DNA of 17,337 nt from CAYMTN01 sp964393335 (lineage in GTDB: Bacteria > Chloroflexota > Anaerolineae > Aggregatilineales > Aggregatilineaceae). The DNA lies in NCBI GenBank assembly GCA_964393335.1, contig CAYMTN010000106.1, forward strand, positions 1 through 17,337. The letters are read 5' to 3'. Made by a program: the position numbers and the translations under genes. Below the pieces are notes generated by a model, which did no database searches, was not told where the DNA came from, and was given only the letters and a program-made list of their open reading frames with translations. Below, one piece after another: positions 1 through 8,047 of this stretch (the first letter of the stretch is position 1; every line of letters starts with the position of its first letter).

Positions 1-717
1 CTCAACGGCCCCGTGAATCACCGCCAGCCGGACGACTGGGTGCCCCGCCGCGTACTCCGCGGCCATCGTCAACAGGCGCTCCGTCGCGCGCTTACGTGTG
101 CGCACTTTGTCTGCCGCAGACACAACCCCGTCTTTGAGCTCCAGAATGGGTTTGATATTCAGCGCCGAGCCTAACAACCGGCTGGCATTGCCGATCCGCC
201 CTCCGCGATGCAAGTATTCCAGGCTTTCGATCGTGAACAACAGCCAGGTACGGGCTGCCGTATCTTCGATAGCCTTCACGATCTCGTCCGGGCTGGCCCC
301 GGCATCGCGCGCCCGCGCTGCCGCCAGGATGGCGTAACCCAGCGCCCAGGACGTCTGGCGCGTATCGATGACACGCACCGGAAAATCGACCATTTCCTTG
401 GCCTGCATGGCCGAAGCATACGTCCCGCTCAATGCGCTGGAAATCACACCGCACACCACGACGTCAGCCTGTTCAGCCTCGCGCGCTTCGGCAAACATGG
501 TGGCAAAATCCTGCGGCGACACCTGTGACGTCTTGGGAATATCATCTGACTCGCTCAAACGCCGGAACAATTCCGGCTCCGTCAGGTCGATGCCGTCCTT
601 CAGGGAGTCTTCGCCCCATACGATATACAACGGTGCCATATAAATGTGTTGTTCGGCGGCCAGATCAGGGTATAAGTTCGAGGTACTGTCGGTTACCAGG
701 GCAGTGCGCGCTGTCAT
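1..717 (-). CDS. DegV family fatty-acid-binding protein (C-terminus beyond window)
   Basis: The reading frame is open from an ATG at 715-717 to base 1, giving 239 residues; DegV proteins are usually about 280-290 residues, so roughly the last 45 are missing. Family marks are TDSTSNL near residue 9, the SSALSGTY segment near 93-100 that lines the lipid pocket, and the YLHRGGRIG motif at 168-176. DegV/FakB proteins bind a fatty acid; in Firmicutes they present it to the kinase FakA for phosphorylation. No fakA-like kinase is visible here, so the partner is unknown. An AGGAGA Shine-Dalgarno lies about 7 bases before the start. The gene follows the propeller lipoprotein by 38 bp on the same strand and may be co-transcribed with it. 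The family assignment is firm; the ligand is not shown by the sequence. Confidence 0.93.
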   Translation of the reverse strand, partial: MTARTALVTDSTSNLYPDLAAEQHIYMAPLYIVWGEDSLKDGIDLTEPELFRRLSESDDIPKTSQVSPQDFATMFAEAREAEQADVVVCGVISSALSGTYASAMQAKEMVDFPVRVIDTRQTSWALGYAILAAARARDAGASPDEIVKAIEDTAARTWLLFTIESLEYLHRGGRIGNASRLLGSALNIKPILELKDGVVSAADKVRTRKRATERLLTMAAEYAAGHPVVRLAVIHGAVE

Positions 718-755
718 TCGTACGTCTCTCCTGTCAGAGCAAAGGCTCGATTATC

Positions 756-2342
756 TTACGAGGCAGGGCCGACCCAACCCAATGGCCGTATCTCACCTTT
801 CAACCGGCTGGTCAGGTTACGCGCCCCGTACCCGTTGGCGTCTCCAATATATAGATCCAACCGGCCATCTGCCGCACCGGCCCGCGTTTGTATGCCGGTA
901 TAGGCTAACCACCGGCCATCCGGCGAATACATGGGGTCACAGGCCCCCGGCGTCGTGCCGACAAAAAAGAGTTCCAGGGTGCTGCGAGCGACCACCAGCC
1001 CATACGGGCACTGCCCGTTCCGCCCGCCGAACGCAACCCATTCACCACCTGGGGACCAATCCGCCGCAAAGCCATACCGGGGGAACAAGTAGGTATCGAG
1101 TGACCTGATCTCCGTGCCGTTACTGTCCCGCAGAACAAGCCGGGTTTGATCGCTCACGCGGTGATACAACACTTGCAGCCCATTTGGCGACCACGCGGCC
1201 CCCAGGTTCAGCGCCGGGTCATCACCGGACACCCGGCGAGCTGTGCCCGCTTGCACGTTGGTGATCCAGATCTGCGACTCGTCCGAGAACGGATCGGACA
1301 GGCCGGTCGTGAAGACCACCTGCAAATTACTCACCCAGGTAGGTGGCCCATCAAGCCACACTTCCGATACGCGCTGTGCCGCGCCGGTCGCCACATCCAT
1401 CACGTACAGGTGGCCGCCTGAAGGCGGGGTGGCGTCGATGGCCGAACACGACCCCGGCTGATCGGGGACCCAAGTCGGGCACACATCGCGATCGGACACA
1501 AACGCAATCCGCCGCCCATCGGGTGACCATGCAGGCCACAGATCGTAGGAGCCATGCGCCGTCGCGTTCTGGAAAACACTTCCGTCTGCCGAGACAATAA
1601 AAATATCCACATCGTAAGCCGTTGGCAGTGCCACAGCCAGCCGCGTGCTGTCCGGTGACCACACGGGATGGTGGTCCGGCAGCCCACGCGGATTGAGCGA
1701 TGGGATGTTGAACAGCCGCAGACTGATCCCCAAATCCAGGTTCAGCACGTACAGCCCCCCGGCCCGCGTATTATCGGCCAGCAAGGTCGGCTCCAGAAAA
1801 TAGGCCATCTTCTGGCCGTCCGGGGACCAGTAAATGCGGTTATCTGTACTGGCAGGCAGGTCCAACAGCTCGATCAACTGTCCATTGGCCGGATCGACGA
1901 GATAGATCGTCTCAACTTCTTTGTCAGGCTGGGGCGTATCAGGATTTGACGTGCCGCCGGTCTTTTCATTTACACTGGCAATCGCAAAGAATGGGCGAAC
2001 CAGACCGGTGCGCACTTCGTCAGGGATGTCAACCGGGGTCCACTGGTCGTATGCCAGCCCTACCACGGGATACGGTGTCGCCGTTGGCGTTGGCGTCATG
2101 CTTGGAACCGGCGTGATCGTCGGCATTGGCGTGCGCGTCGGCGTCAAGGTAATGGTCGGTGACGGCGTGGCCGAGGGCGTCACCGTGGTCGTGGCGGTGG
2201 CGGTCACCGTCGCCGTAGATGATGGCGTCACCGTCGGTGTTTCGGTTGGTTCGTCGGGTTGAATCGCAAAATTACACGCTGTCAGCGCCAGCGCCAGCAT
2301 GACAACCACAATGAGCCATTTAGAATCAGGTAGTTTCAACAT
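756..2342 (-). CDS. TolB-like seven-bladed beta-propeller lipoprotein with Thr/Pro linker
   Basis: This 528-residue protein starts with a lipoprotein signal peptide: Lys-containing n-region, hydrophobic stretch at 9-20 and lipobox LTAC with Cys23. Residues about 31-92 are a low-complexity Thr/Pro linker, as seen in many Chloroflexota envelope proteins. The rest is a PD40/WD40-like propeller: WSPDG-type motifs occur near residues 172, 228, 272, 384, 429 and 472, with a degenerate WVSN copy near 336. That spacing of 43-64 residues fits seven blades. The protein is therefore probably tethered outside the cytoplasmic membrane with the propeller held off the surface. TolB-like propellers usually bind proteins or peptides, but no Tol-Pal genes are nearby and the role is unknown. 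Only a weak GGG precedes the ATG, so the start rests mainly on the signal peptide. Confidence 0.9.
   Translation of the reverse strand: MLKLPDSKWLIVVVMLALALTACNFAIQPDEPTETPTVTPSSTATVTATATTTVTPSATPSPTITLTPTRTPMPTITPVPSMTPTPTATPYPVVGLAYDQWTPVDIPDEVRTGLVRPFFAIASVNEKTGGTSNPDTPQPDKEVETIYLVDPANGQLIELLDLPASTDNRIYWSPDGQKMAYFLEPTLLADNTRAGGLYVLNLDLGISLRLFNIPSLNPRGLPDHHPVWSPDSTRLAVALPTAYDVDIFIVSADGSVFQNATAHGSYDLWPAWSPDGRRIAFVSDRDVCPTWVPDQPGSCSAIDATPPSGGHLYVMDVATGAAQRVSEVWLDGPPTWVSNLQVVFTTGLSDPFSDESQIWITNVQAGTARRVSGDDPALNLGAAWSPNGLQVLYHRVSDQTRLVLRDSNGTEIRSLDTYLFPRYGFAADWSPGGEWVAFGGRNGQCPYGLVVARSTLELFFVGTTPGACDPMYSPDGRWLAYTGIQTRAGAADGRLDLYIGDANGYGARNLTSRLKGEIRPLGWVGPAS
2067..2252 (-). repeat. Low-complexity Thr/Pro-coding tract in the propeller lipoprotein
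   Basis: Residues 31-92 of the lipoprotein are almost entirely Thr, Pro, Ser, Ala and Val in TPTxTP-like units. At the DNA level this is an irregular array of short units such as GGCGTCACC and GTGGCGGTG on the plus strand. It encodes a flexible spacer between the lipid anchor and the propeller. Such tracts are prone to length change by slippage, so the length may differ between related strains. Confidence 0.8.
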
Positions 2343-2446
2343 AAAACCCGTTCAGATATCCCAACACAACTCAAGACGCCCATATCATAACGCAGCGCTG
2401 CCCTGCTGACTGCGACGATTGGCAGGCTGTTGCCCAACGCCCGGCG

Positions 2447-3922
2447 CTATTTCTTCTGCTGCTGTTTCTTCAGGACGTAGTACGAACCCCGTTTTTCGCC
2501 CATCTTGATCAGGATGCTCCGGCTGACCAGGTCCGCGAAATCGCGGCGCAGGGTTTCGGAATGCACGTCCGGGCACAATTCCTGAAAATCCTTGTTCGTG
2601 ATACGCGCGTTTTTCCGATTGACCAGAAAGTCCAGGGCATACTCCTGGCGGCGGTTGATGTGCTCGCCACGAAAAACACCGCCAAATAAGTCCGGTTCGC
2701 CGCTTTCTTCCTCGACCACTGGCTTGTTATGCAGCGTGACACGAAAACCGCCCGCCGTTTCTGCGAACACCGGTTCCGGAAGATGTTCCTCGCGCATCAA
2801 CGCAATCACGCGGTCTACGCCGTAACCAAGCCGCTCGATGAATCCCAGATCGGACAGCACTTGCACGATTGCCGAGTTACGCGAAAAGCGCTCATCGACG
2901 ATGTTATCAACCGTTACCGGGCCAGGCAGGCCGCCGGGGCTGGTGATCTCCAGCCGGTCGCCAAACAGATACAGCCGGATGCCGTCCCCCTGAATGCTAT
3001 AATCCCGGTGTGCGACCGCGTTTACGACCAGCTCGCGCACCGCCTTGAGAGGATATTCGGTCTGCTCGGTGCGTGCCATTTTGTCGCCCAACTGCACGCC
3101 CTTGCGCAAGTTATCGACTAAAAACGTCTCCGCACGCCGGATTTGATGCGGAAGTGTACCATTGATATCTTGCCGGGTAAATACGTCCCCCATTTCCTTC
3201 CCGCCGAATCGCGCCGCCGTGATATCGGACCCGCGTATGAACTGCTGCGGATCTCTGCCGAACAGCAGAATCCCGGCATTCGTCGGCACGCTGTCATCAT
3301 CGCGGCGCAGCAAACAGCCGCGTTTGATCAACACCTGCTCGGCTGAAATGCCCCCCATGCCGCTCAGGCTGGCCGCATAGGCTTCAACCTGCTCCCAATC
3401 GAGGTCTTCTTTTCTGGCATGACGCGCCGGTTCTGATTCGAATGTCACGTCACCGCGTTCGAGCATCAACTGGCGCAGCCGGTGCGGCACCAACGGGTTA
3501 TTGGCCGTACCTTCCCGCGTCAGGTAGCGCCCATCCAGCGCATAGACATACGGCATGCCGCGCGGAATCTGCACGACCACCATCTGCGTTCCCTTGACCT
3601 GGATCATGTGTGGCATGGGAATGATCAATGGCGGCTCAATCGAAAGGGCGGCCTCCAGGACGCGGTTGACCGCGTTATCGGTGTCATCCACGCCCACCGG
3701 CCTGTCAGAACGCGGCGCAACACCCAACAGCAGCGTCCCGCCGTGCGTGTTAGCCATCGCGGCCAATATCGCCGCGACGTCACCTACCAGCGCGCGCCCC
3801 GGCAGCCAATCAACTTCTTCGCAGCGCCCGCCTTCGAGCAGTGCCATCGCCTCTTCTTCATCGATGGACTGATCGGTTTTGAAAAATCGCAAATGCGTGG
3901 ATTGAACGTCTGTGGTATCCAT
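2447..3922 (-). CDS. AlbA_2 (Schlafen-type) / RecG-like ATPase / winged-helix putative regulator
   Basis: The protein has 491 residues when started at the ATG at 3920-3922, which has an AGGG Shine-Dalgarno 7 bases upstream. A longer frame to 4018 runs into the end of lon and lacks a good ribosome site. Residues about 25-145 match the AlbA_2 domain, with an EEVDW entry and a MANTHGGTLLLGV core near 56-68. The middle section carries the VNAVAHRDYS motif (300-309) typical of the ATPase-like C-terminal domain of 'RecG-related' AlbA_2 proteins. Residues about 425-485 look like a winged helix, and the tail is Lys/Gln-rich. AlbA_2 domains bind nucleic acid, so the likely role is transcription control or RNA handling, but the target cannot be read from sequence. 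It lies 19 bp behind lon and probably shares its transcript. Confidence 0.85.
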   Translation of the reverse strand: MDTTDVQSTHLRFFKTDQSIDEEEAMALLEGGRCEEVDWLPGRALVGDVAAILAAMANTHGGTLLLGVAPRSDRPVGVDDTDNAVNRVLEAALSIEPPLIIPMPHMIQVKGTQMVVVQIPRGMPYVYALDGRYLTREGTANNPLVPHRLRQLMLERGDVTFESEPARHARKEDLDWEQVEAYAASLSGMGGISAEQVLIKRGCLLRRDDDSVPTNAGILLFGRDPQQFIRGSDITAARFGGKEMGDVFTRQDINGTLPHQIRRAETFLVDNLRKGVQLGDKMARTEQTEYPLKAVRELVVNAVAHRDYSIQGDGIRLYLFGDRLEITSPGGLPGPVTVDNIVDERFSRNSAIVQVLSDLGFIERLGYGVDRVIALMREEHLPEPVFAETAGGFRVTLHNKPVVEEESGEPDLFGGVFRGEHINRRQEYALDFLVNRKNARITNKDFQELCPDVHSETLRRDFADLVSRSILIKMGEKRGSYYVLKKQQQKK

Positions 3923-3941
3923 GATTGTTCCCTGCACCCTA

Positions 3942-6332
3942 TCACATATCCGGCTGCCCACGTTGGACCGGAAGCAGCGCGTGTTCGAGCACCTCGTCCA
4001 TGTGGGAAACCAGCACAACGGTCAGACCGCGCAGCGTCCGTCGTGAAATCTCGGTCAGGTCTTTTTCGTTTCGCTTGGGCAGCAACACTTTGGTTACGCC
4101 GACCCGGTGAGCCGTCAGAATCTTCTCGCGCACGCCCCCCACCGGCAGGACGTGCCCGCGCAGCGTGATTTCGCCCGTCATCGCCACATTACGGCGGATT
4201 TTGCGTTGAGTCAGGGCAGACACCAGCGCTGTCGCGAGCGTAATCCCGGCTGAAGGGCCATCTTTGGGGATTGCCCCTTCAGGCAGGTGAACGTGAATAT
4301 CCAGCCGGTCGAATTCGTCGGGATCGATCTCGAACTGCGCCGCCTGAGAACGAACGTAACTCAACGCAGTCTGCGCCGATTCTTGCATCACCTCGCCAAG
4401 CTGGCCGGTCAGCATCAAGGCACCTTTACCCGGCATCAGCGTGACCTCGATCGCCATGATATCGCCCCCGCCCTCCGTCCAGGCTAGGCCGGTCGCCACC
4501 CCAACTTGATCGGCTTCTTCGGTCCAGGTAGAGATAAACTGCGGCGGCCCCAGGTACTTGTCGAGGCTTTCGGACGTGATCCGTTTTGCCACATGTTTGC
4601 CTTCGGCCAGGCGACGCGCCAGCTTGCGGCAAATCTTGGCGATCTCCCGGTCCAGGTTGCGCACTCCCGCCTCATACGTGTACTCGCGGCAGATCACGCG
4701 GATAGCCTGCTCGCCAAAACGGATGCCCTGGCCCGTCAAGCCATGCTGCTCAAGCTGACGAGGAATCAAGAACTTCCGGGCAATACTCAGCTTCTCTTCC
4801 TCGACATAACCGGGAAACTCTACTACCTCCATCCGGTCCAACAAGGCAGGCGGAATGGGGTCAAGGTAATTGGCGGTTGTGATAAACAGCACTTTGGAGA
4901 GATCGTAGTTGACATCCAGGTAGTGATCCGAAAACGCGACATTTTGTTCCGGGTCCAGCACTTCAAGCAGCGCCGCCGACGGATCGCCCCGGAAATCCAC
5001 GCCGAGTTTATCGATCTCATCCAGCATAAAAACCGGGTTGGTGGTACCCGCCCGGCGCATCGTTTGGATGATACGGCCTGGCAGCGCGCCAATATACGTG
5101 CGGCGGTGCCCGCGAATCTCGGCCTCGTCATGGACGCCGCCCAGGCTGACTCGCACGAACTCACGCCCCAGGGCCAACGCAATGCTCTTGCCCAGCGATG
5201 TTTTGCCGGTGCCTGGCGGCCCGACGAAGCACAAAATCGGGCTTTTCATTTTCTCCGGCGCAAGCTGGCGCACAGCCATATATTCCAAAATGCGCTCTTT
5301 CGCCTTTGGCAGCCCGAAATGTTCCGCATCAAGTACCCGCGCCGCGTTTTCCAGGTCAAGATTATCCTCGGTGGCAGTTTTCCAGGGCAGATCGATCAGC
5401 CAATCCAGGTACGTGCGGATGATGCCGACTTCGGGAGCCATCGGCGGGATCATCATCAACCGTCCGAGTTCCTTGAGGGCCTTCTCACGCGCCTCGTCAG
5501 ACATATCGGTTGCGACGATTCTGTCCTGAAGCTCGGACAATTCCTGCTGAAAAATGTCCATTTCCCCCAGTTCGTGCTGGATCACGCGCATTTGCTCGCG
5601 CAGGAACATTTCACGCTGGCTGCGGTCTACTTCCTGCCGGACCTGGGAATGAATGCTTTCTTCCAGTTCCAGCACCTCCAATTCGCGCCCCAGCAGGCTG
5701 CTGACCCGGCGCAGCCGTTCAACCGGGTTGGCCGTTTGCAGCAACCCCTGCCGCTCCTCCAGGCGCAGATTGAGCGTCGAAGTGACCAGATCGGCCAGCC
5801 AGCCCGGTTCTTCGATGTTCAGGGCGTAGATATACGCTTCTTCCGGCAGGTTTGGGCTGAGGTCAACGCACTTCTGAAACAAACTCAGGGTGGCACGCAC
5901 CAGCGCCGTGACTTCCCGCGAATCAGGCACATCTTCGGCCAGCGGACGCGCCTTGACACGGTAATACGGCTGCTTCTGAATGAAGTCCACGATTTCGACG
6001 CGCCGCCGGCCCTGCGCCAGCACACTCGTGCCTCCATCCGGCATGTGCATCAACCGCCCCAAAGCCATCTCGGTCCCGCATGTGAACAGATCGTCCGGCT
6101 TGGGAACGCCCAGACTCATATCGCGCTGCGCCACGCCCAGCACCGTCTCTTGATGAATCTGCGCTTCGCCAATGGCGGCGATATCCTGCTCGCGCTGTAC
6201 GAGCAGCGGCATAACCATGTTCGGGAAGACAACCAAGTCGATCAACGGGATCAGGGTAATTTCAATCAACCCGTCGTCGTCTGGGATCGCGTCCTGAACG
6301 TTATAAAAATCGCTTATACCATGTCCGATCAT
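3942..6332 (-). CDS. lon: ATP-dependent protease Lon (LonA type)
   Basis: This is a full-length LonA of 796 residues: N-terminal substrate-binding LON domain (about 20-215), a coiled-coil-rich linker, the AAA+ module and the C-terminal serine protease domain. Walker A GPPGTGKT is at 371-378 and Walker B VFMLDE at 434-439. The catalytic dyad is intact, Ser694 in PKDGPSAG and Lys737 in GGVREK; the 43-residue spacing is the same as in E. coli Lon (Ser679, Lys722). Lon degrades misfolded and selected regulatory proteins in the cytoplasm using ATP. A GGAG Shine-Dalgarno sits about 7 bases before the ATG. The gene starts 40 bp after folC and is followed after 19 bp by the AlbA_2 gene. No heat-shock operator (CIRCE-like repeat) was seen directly upstream. 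Confidence 0.98.
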   Translation of the reverse strand: MIGHGISDFYNVQDAIPDDDGLIEITLIPLIDLVVFPNMVMPLLVQREQDIAAIGEAQIHQETVLGVAQRDMSLGVPKPDDLFTCGTEMALGRLMHMPDGGTSVLAQGRRRVEIVDFIQKQPYYRVKARPLAEDVPDSREVTALVRATLSLFQKCVDLSPNLPEEAYIYALNIEEPGWLADLVTSTLNLRLEERQGLLQTANPVERLRRVSSLLGRELEVLELEESIHSQVRQEVDRSQREMFLREQMRVIQHELGEMDIFQQELSELQDRIVATDMSDEAREKALKELGRLMMIPPMAPEVGIIRTYLDWLIDLPWKTATEDNLDLENAARVLDAEHFGLPKAKERILEYMAVRQLAPEKMKSPILCFVGPPGTGKTSLGKSIALALGREFVRVSLGGVHDEAEIRGHRRTYIGALPGRIIQTMRRAGTTNPVFMLDEIDKLGVDFRGDPSAALLEVLDPEQNVAFSDHYLDVNYDLSKVLFITTANYLDPIPPALLDRMEVVEFPGYVEEEKLSIARKFLIPRQLEQHGLTGQGIRFGEQAIRVICREYTYEAGVRNLDREIAKICRKLARRLAEGKHVAKRITSESLDKYLGPPQFISTWTEEADQVGVATGLAWTEGGGDIMAIEVTLMPGKGALMLTGQLGEVMQESAQTALSYVRSQAAQFEIDPDEFDRLDIHVHLPEGAIPKDGPSAGITLATALVSALTQRKIRRNVAMTGEITLRGHVLPVGGVREKILTAHRVGVTKVLLPKRNEKDLTEISRRTLRGLTVVLVSHMDEVLEHALLPVQRGQPDM

Positions 6333-6372
6333 GCGGTCTCCGGTGAATGAATACCGTTCATAGCCCGTCCGA

Positions 6373-7749
6373 TCACCGGGCAGGCTTCAGGGGTTGTTGG
6401 CGGGCGCGCGGCAGATGGCCGACCGGCAGCCCGCACACCGTGCGCATTTCGCCGACGATGAATAACGATCCGGTCGTGCAGATCAGCCCATCGCGCCCGA
6501 CCAACTCAGTCGCACGCTGCAACGCCAGTCGTACATCCGGCACCTGGTGAATCGTCCCAGCGAACCCCTGCCGTTCCGCCAACGCCGCAATCTCAGCCGT
6601 CGACAGCGCGCGCGGATGCACGGCCTGCGCCGCGACCAAAAAATCGACTGGCGGCAGCAGCGATGCAAACATGCCGCTCACATCCTTGTCGGCAGACGCA
6701 CCGAAGATCAACGCCAGGGGGCGCTGCGGGAACAGCTCATCCAGCGCCACGCGCAGCCGCCGCGCCGACTCGGCATTGTGCGCCGCATCCAGCACCACCT
6801 GTGGCGATTGCACCACAATTTCCAGACGCCCTGGCCAATCGACAGTTTCAAACCCGGCCCGGATCGCGCCCTGGCTCACGAGAATCCCTGCCCGCCGCGC
6901 ATGATCCAGCACTGCCAGCGCGACTGTCCCGTTGAGCGCCTGGTGCTCCCCCGTAAGCGCCGTCCGGTAGGGTTCCAGCGGCTGCCCGGCTGGTCCCGCC
7001 AAAAAACGTTCGCCATCCAGCGCCGTCGATACCAGTTCAAACAGCCAATCGCGCCCGACTAACGTCAGGGGCGCATGCCGTTCGGCGGCGATCTTGGCCA
7101 GCACGTCAAATCCCTCAGCAGGCTGCGGGGCGCTAACGACCGGCACACCCGGCTTGATGATGCCACCTTTTTCCCCGGCAATCGACGCCAGCGAATCACC
7201 GAGCAGATGGGTATGGTCGTAACTCAGACTGGTGATGACCGACACCAGCGGCATCACCACGTTTGTAGCATCCAGGCGGCCCCCTAACCCGACTTCAATC
7301 ACGGCCACGTCAACAGCTTGTTCGGCAAAGTACAAAAACGCCAGCGCCGTCGTGACTTCAAACCACGTGATATCGGGGATCGTGTCAATCACCGGGCGCA
7401 GCTGGTTGATGAGCGTCGTAAAATCATCCTCGTCGATCAGTTGGTTGTTGATGCGAAAACGCTCGCGGAAATCCTGCAAATGGGGCGACGAATACAGGCC
7501 AGTGCGTAAGCCCGCTGCCTGAAACGCCGCCGCGCACATCGCGCCGACTGATCCTTTGCCTTTGGTGCCTGTGACGTGTATGACAGGATAACGCGTATGT
7601 GGATTGTCGAATGCCGCCAAAACGGCGCGTGGACGCTCCAGGGTCATGACTTCCGGAGCGTAACGGACGTGACGTTCAACTTCCCAATTAATGAAGCTGT
7701 ACAGGTAATCGATCGCGTCTGAAAAAGATTGTAGGGGTGCCGGTACCAT
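6373..7749 (-). CDS. folC: Bifunctional folylpolyglutamate synthase / dihydrofolate synthase
   Basis: The 458-residue product fits FolC. It adds glutamate to dihydropteroate and to reduced folates, using ATP, in the cytoplasm. The ATP-binding loop HVTGTKGKGS lies at 58-67, followed by the family signature GLYSSPHLQDFRERF at 84-98, and the C-terminal GLICTTGSLFIVGE segment is conserved. The family is Mur-ligase-like. The ATG has a GGAG Shine-Dalgarno about 7 bases upstream. It is the first gene of the probable folC-lon-AlbA_2 unit. Whether both enzyme activities are present cannot be decided from sequence alone; the family contains single-function members. Confidence 0.95.
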   Translation of the reverse strand: MVPAPLQSFSDAIDYLYSFINWEVERHVRYAPEVMTLERPRAVLAAFDNPHTRYPVIHVTGTKGKGSVGAMCAAAFQAAGLRTGLYSSPHLQDFRERFRINNQLIDEDDFTTLINQLRPVIDTIPDITWFEVTTALAFLYFAEQAVDVAVIEVGLGGRLDATNVVMPLVSVITSLSYDHTHLLGDSLASIAGEKGGIIKPGVPVVSAPQPAEGFDVLAKIAAERHAPLTLVGRDWLFELVSTALDGERFLAGPAGQPLEPYRTALTGEHQALNGTVALAVLDHARRAGILVSQGAIRAGFETVDWPGRLEIVVQSPQVVLDAAHNAESARRLRVALDELFPQRPLALIFGASADKDVSGMFASLLPPVDFLVAAQAVHPRALSTAEIAALAERQGFAGTIHQVPDVRLALQRATELVGRDGLICTTGSLFIVGEMRTVCGLPVGHLPRARQQPLKPAR

Positions 7750-7835
7750 AGGGTCTCCATGAATATCGATGCGTTATGTGCCCAAACACTAACGACGCCG
7801 CTCCGGAAGACAAAAACCGCCGCCGGACACGGATT

Positions 7836-7853
7836 ATCCCACATATCCCACAT
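7836..7853. repeat. Perfect tandem 9-bp repeat upstream of folC
   Basis: ATCCCACAT occurs twice head to tail without a gap (7836-7844 and 7845-7853), about 90-100 bp before the folC start. It lies just downstream of a possible minus-strand -10 element. A doubled site at this place could be an operator, but two copies of a 9-mer are also possible by chance slippage. Confidence 0.5.
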
Positions 7854-7880
7854 ACTACCCATAAAAGGAGTTAGTTACAA
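7852..7880 (-). promoter_or_regulatory. Possible sigma70-type promoter for folC-lon
   Basis: On the minus strand TTGTAA (7875-7880) and TAGTAT (7852-7857) are separated by 17 bases, each matching 4 of 6 consensus positions. It would give a leader of about 95 bases before folC. The rest of the 7750-8041 intergenic region holds no ORF or RNA gene that I can support. An AAAAGGAG at 7863-7870 (plus strand) is not followed by a start codon. Confidence 0.3.
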
Positions 7881-7983
7881 GGGCAGAAGACGAAACTCGC
7901 TGCCATAACCATGCCCGGAGGGGTCGCAGGCTGCCGACTTCATGACGATCACCTGACAGAATGCGCGAATCGACTATCGTGAG

Positions 7984-7992
7984 TGGTACAAT
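7984..7992 (+). promoter_or_regulatory. Possible extended -10 promoter for the FlgD-Ig / PhnD-type unit
   Basis: TGGTACAAT fits the extended -10 form TG-N-TATAAT with one mismatch in the hexamer and lies about 55 bases before the CDS start. No good -35 is present at 17 bp. The identical 9-mer occurs upstream of tadB on the other strand. An alternative pair is CTGACA (7953-7958) with TATCGT (7975-7980) at 16-bp spacing. Confidence 0.3.
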
Positions 7993-8047
7993 CGGACGCA
8001 GCATGGCATAATCGCGGCGTTTTTGGCGAAGAAAGAACAGGATGCCG

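Noticed and set aside
1921..2262. Plus-strand frame coding a striking Val/Gly repeat (GVxVGVGV pattern)
   Set aside because: It is the mirror of the Thr/Pro linker of the propeller lipoprotein; ACC/CCG codons read backwards give GGT/CGG-type repeats. There is no start context or homology.
3923..4018. Longer start of the AlbA_2 protein, overlapping the end of lon
   Set aside because: The extra 32 residues are Cys/Arg/Trp-rich and come from lon sequence in another frame. The ATG at 3922 has a good Shine-Dalgarno.
4506..6350. Open frame of 614 codons on the plus strand opposite lon
   Set aside because: It is fully antisense to an intact, highly conserved lon, has no recognisable domain and no ribosome site. 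Long antisense frames are common opposite GC-rich genes.
7863..7870. Strong AAAAGGAG in the folC/FlgD-Ig intergenic region, suggesting a missed small gene
   Set aside because: No ATG, GTG or TTG stands at a usable distance downstream, and no conserved-looking frame follows.
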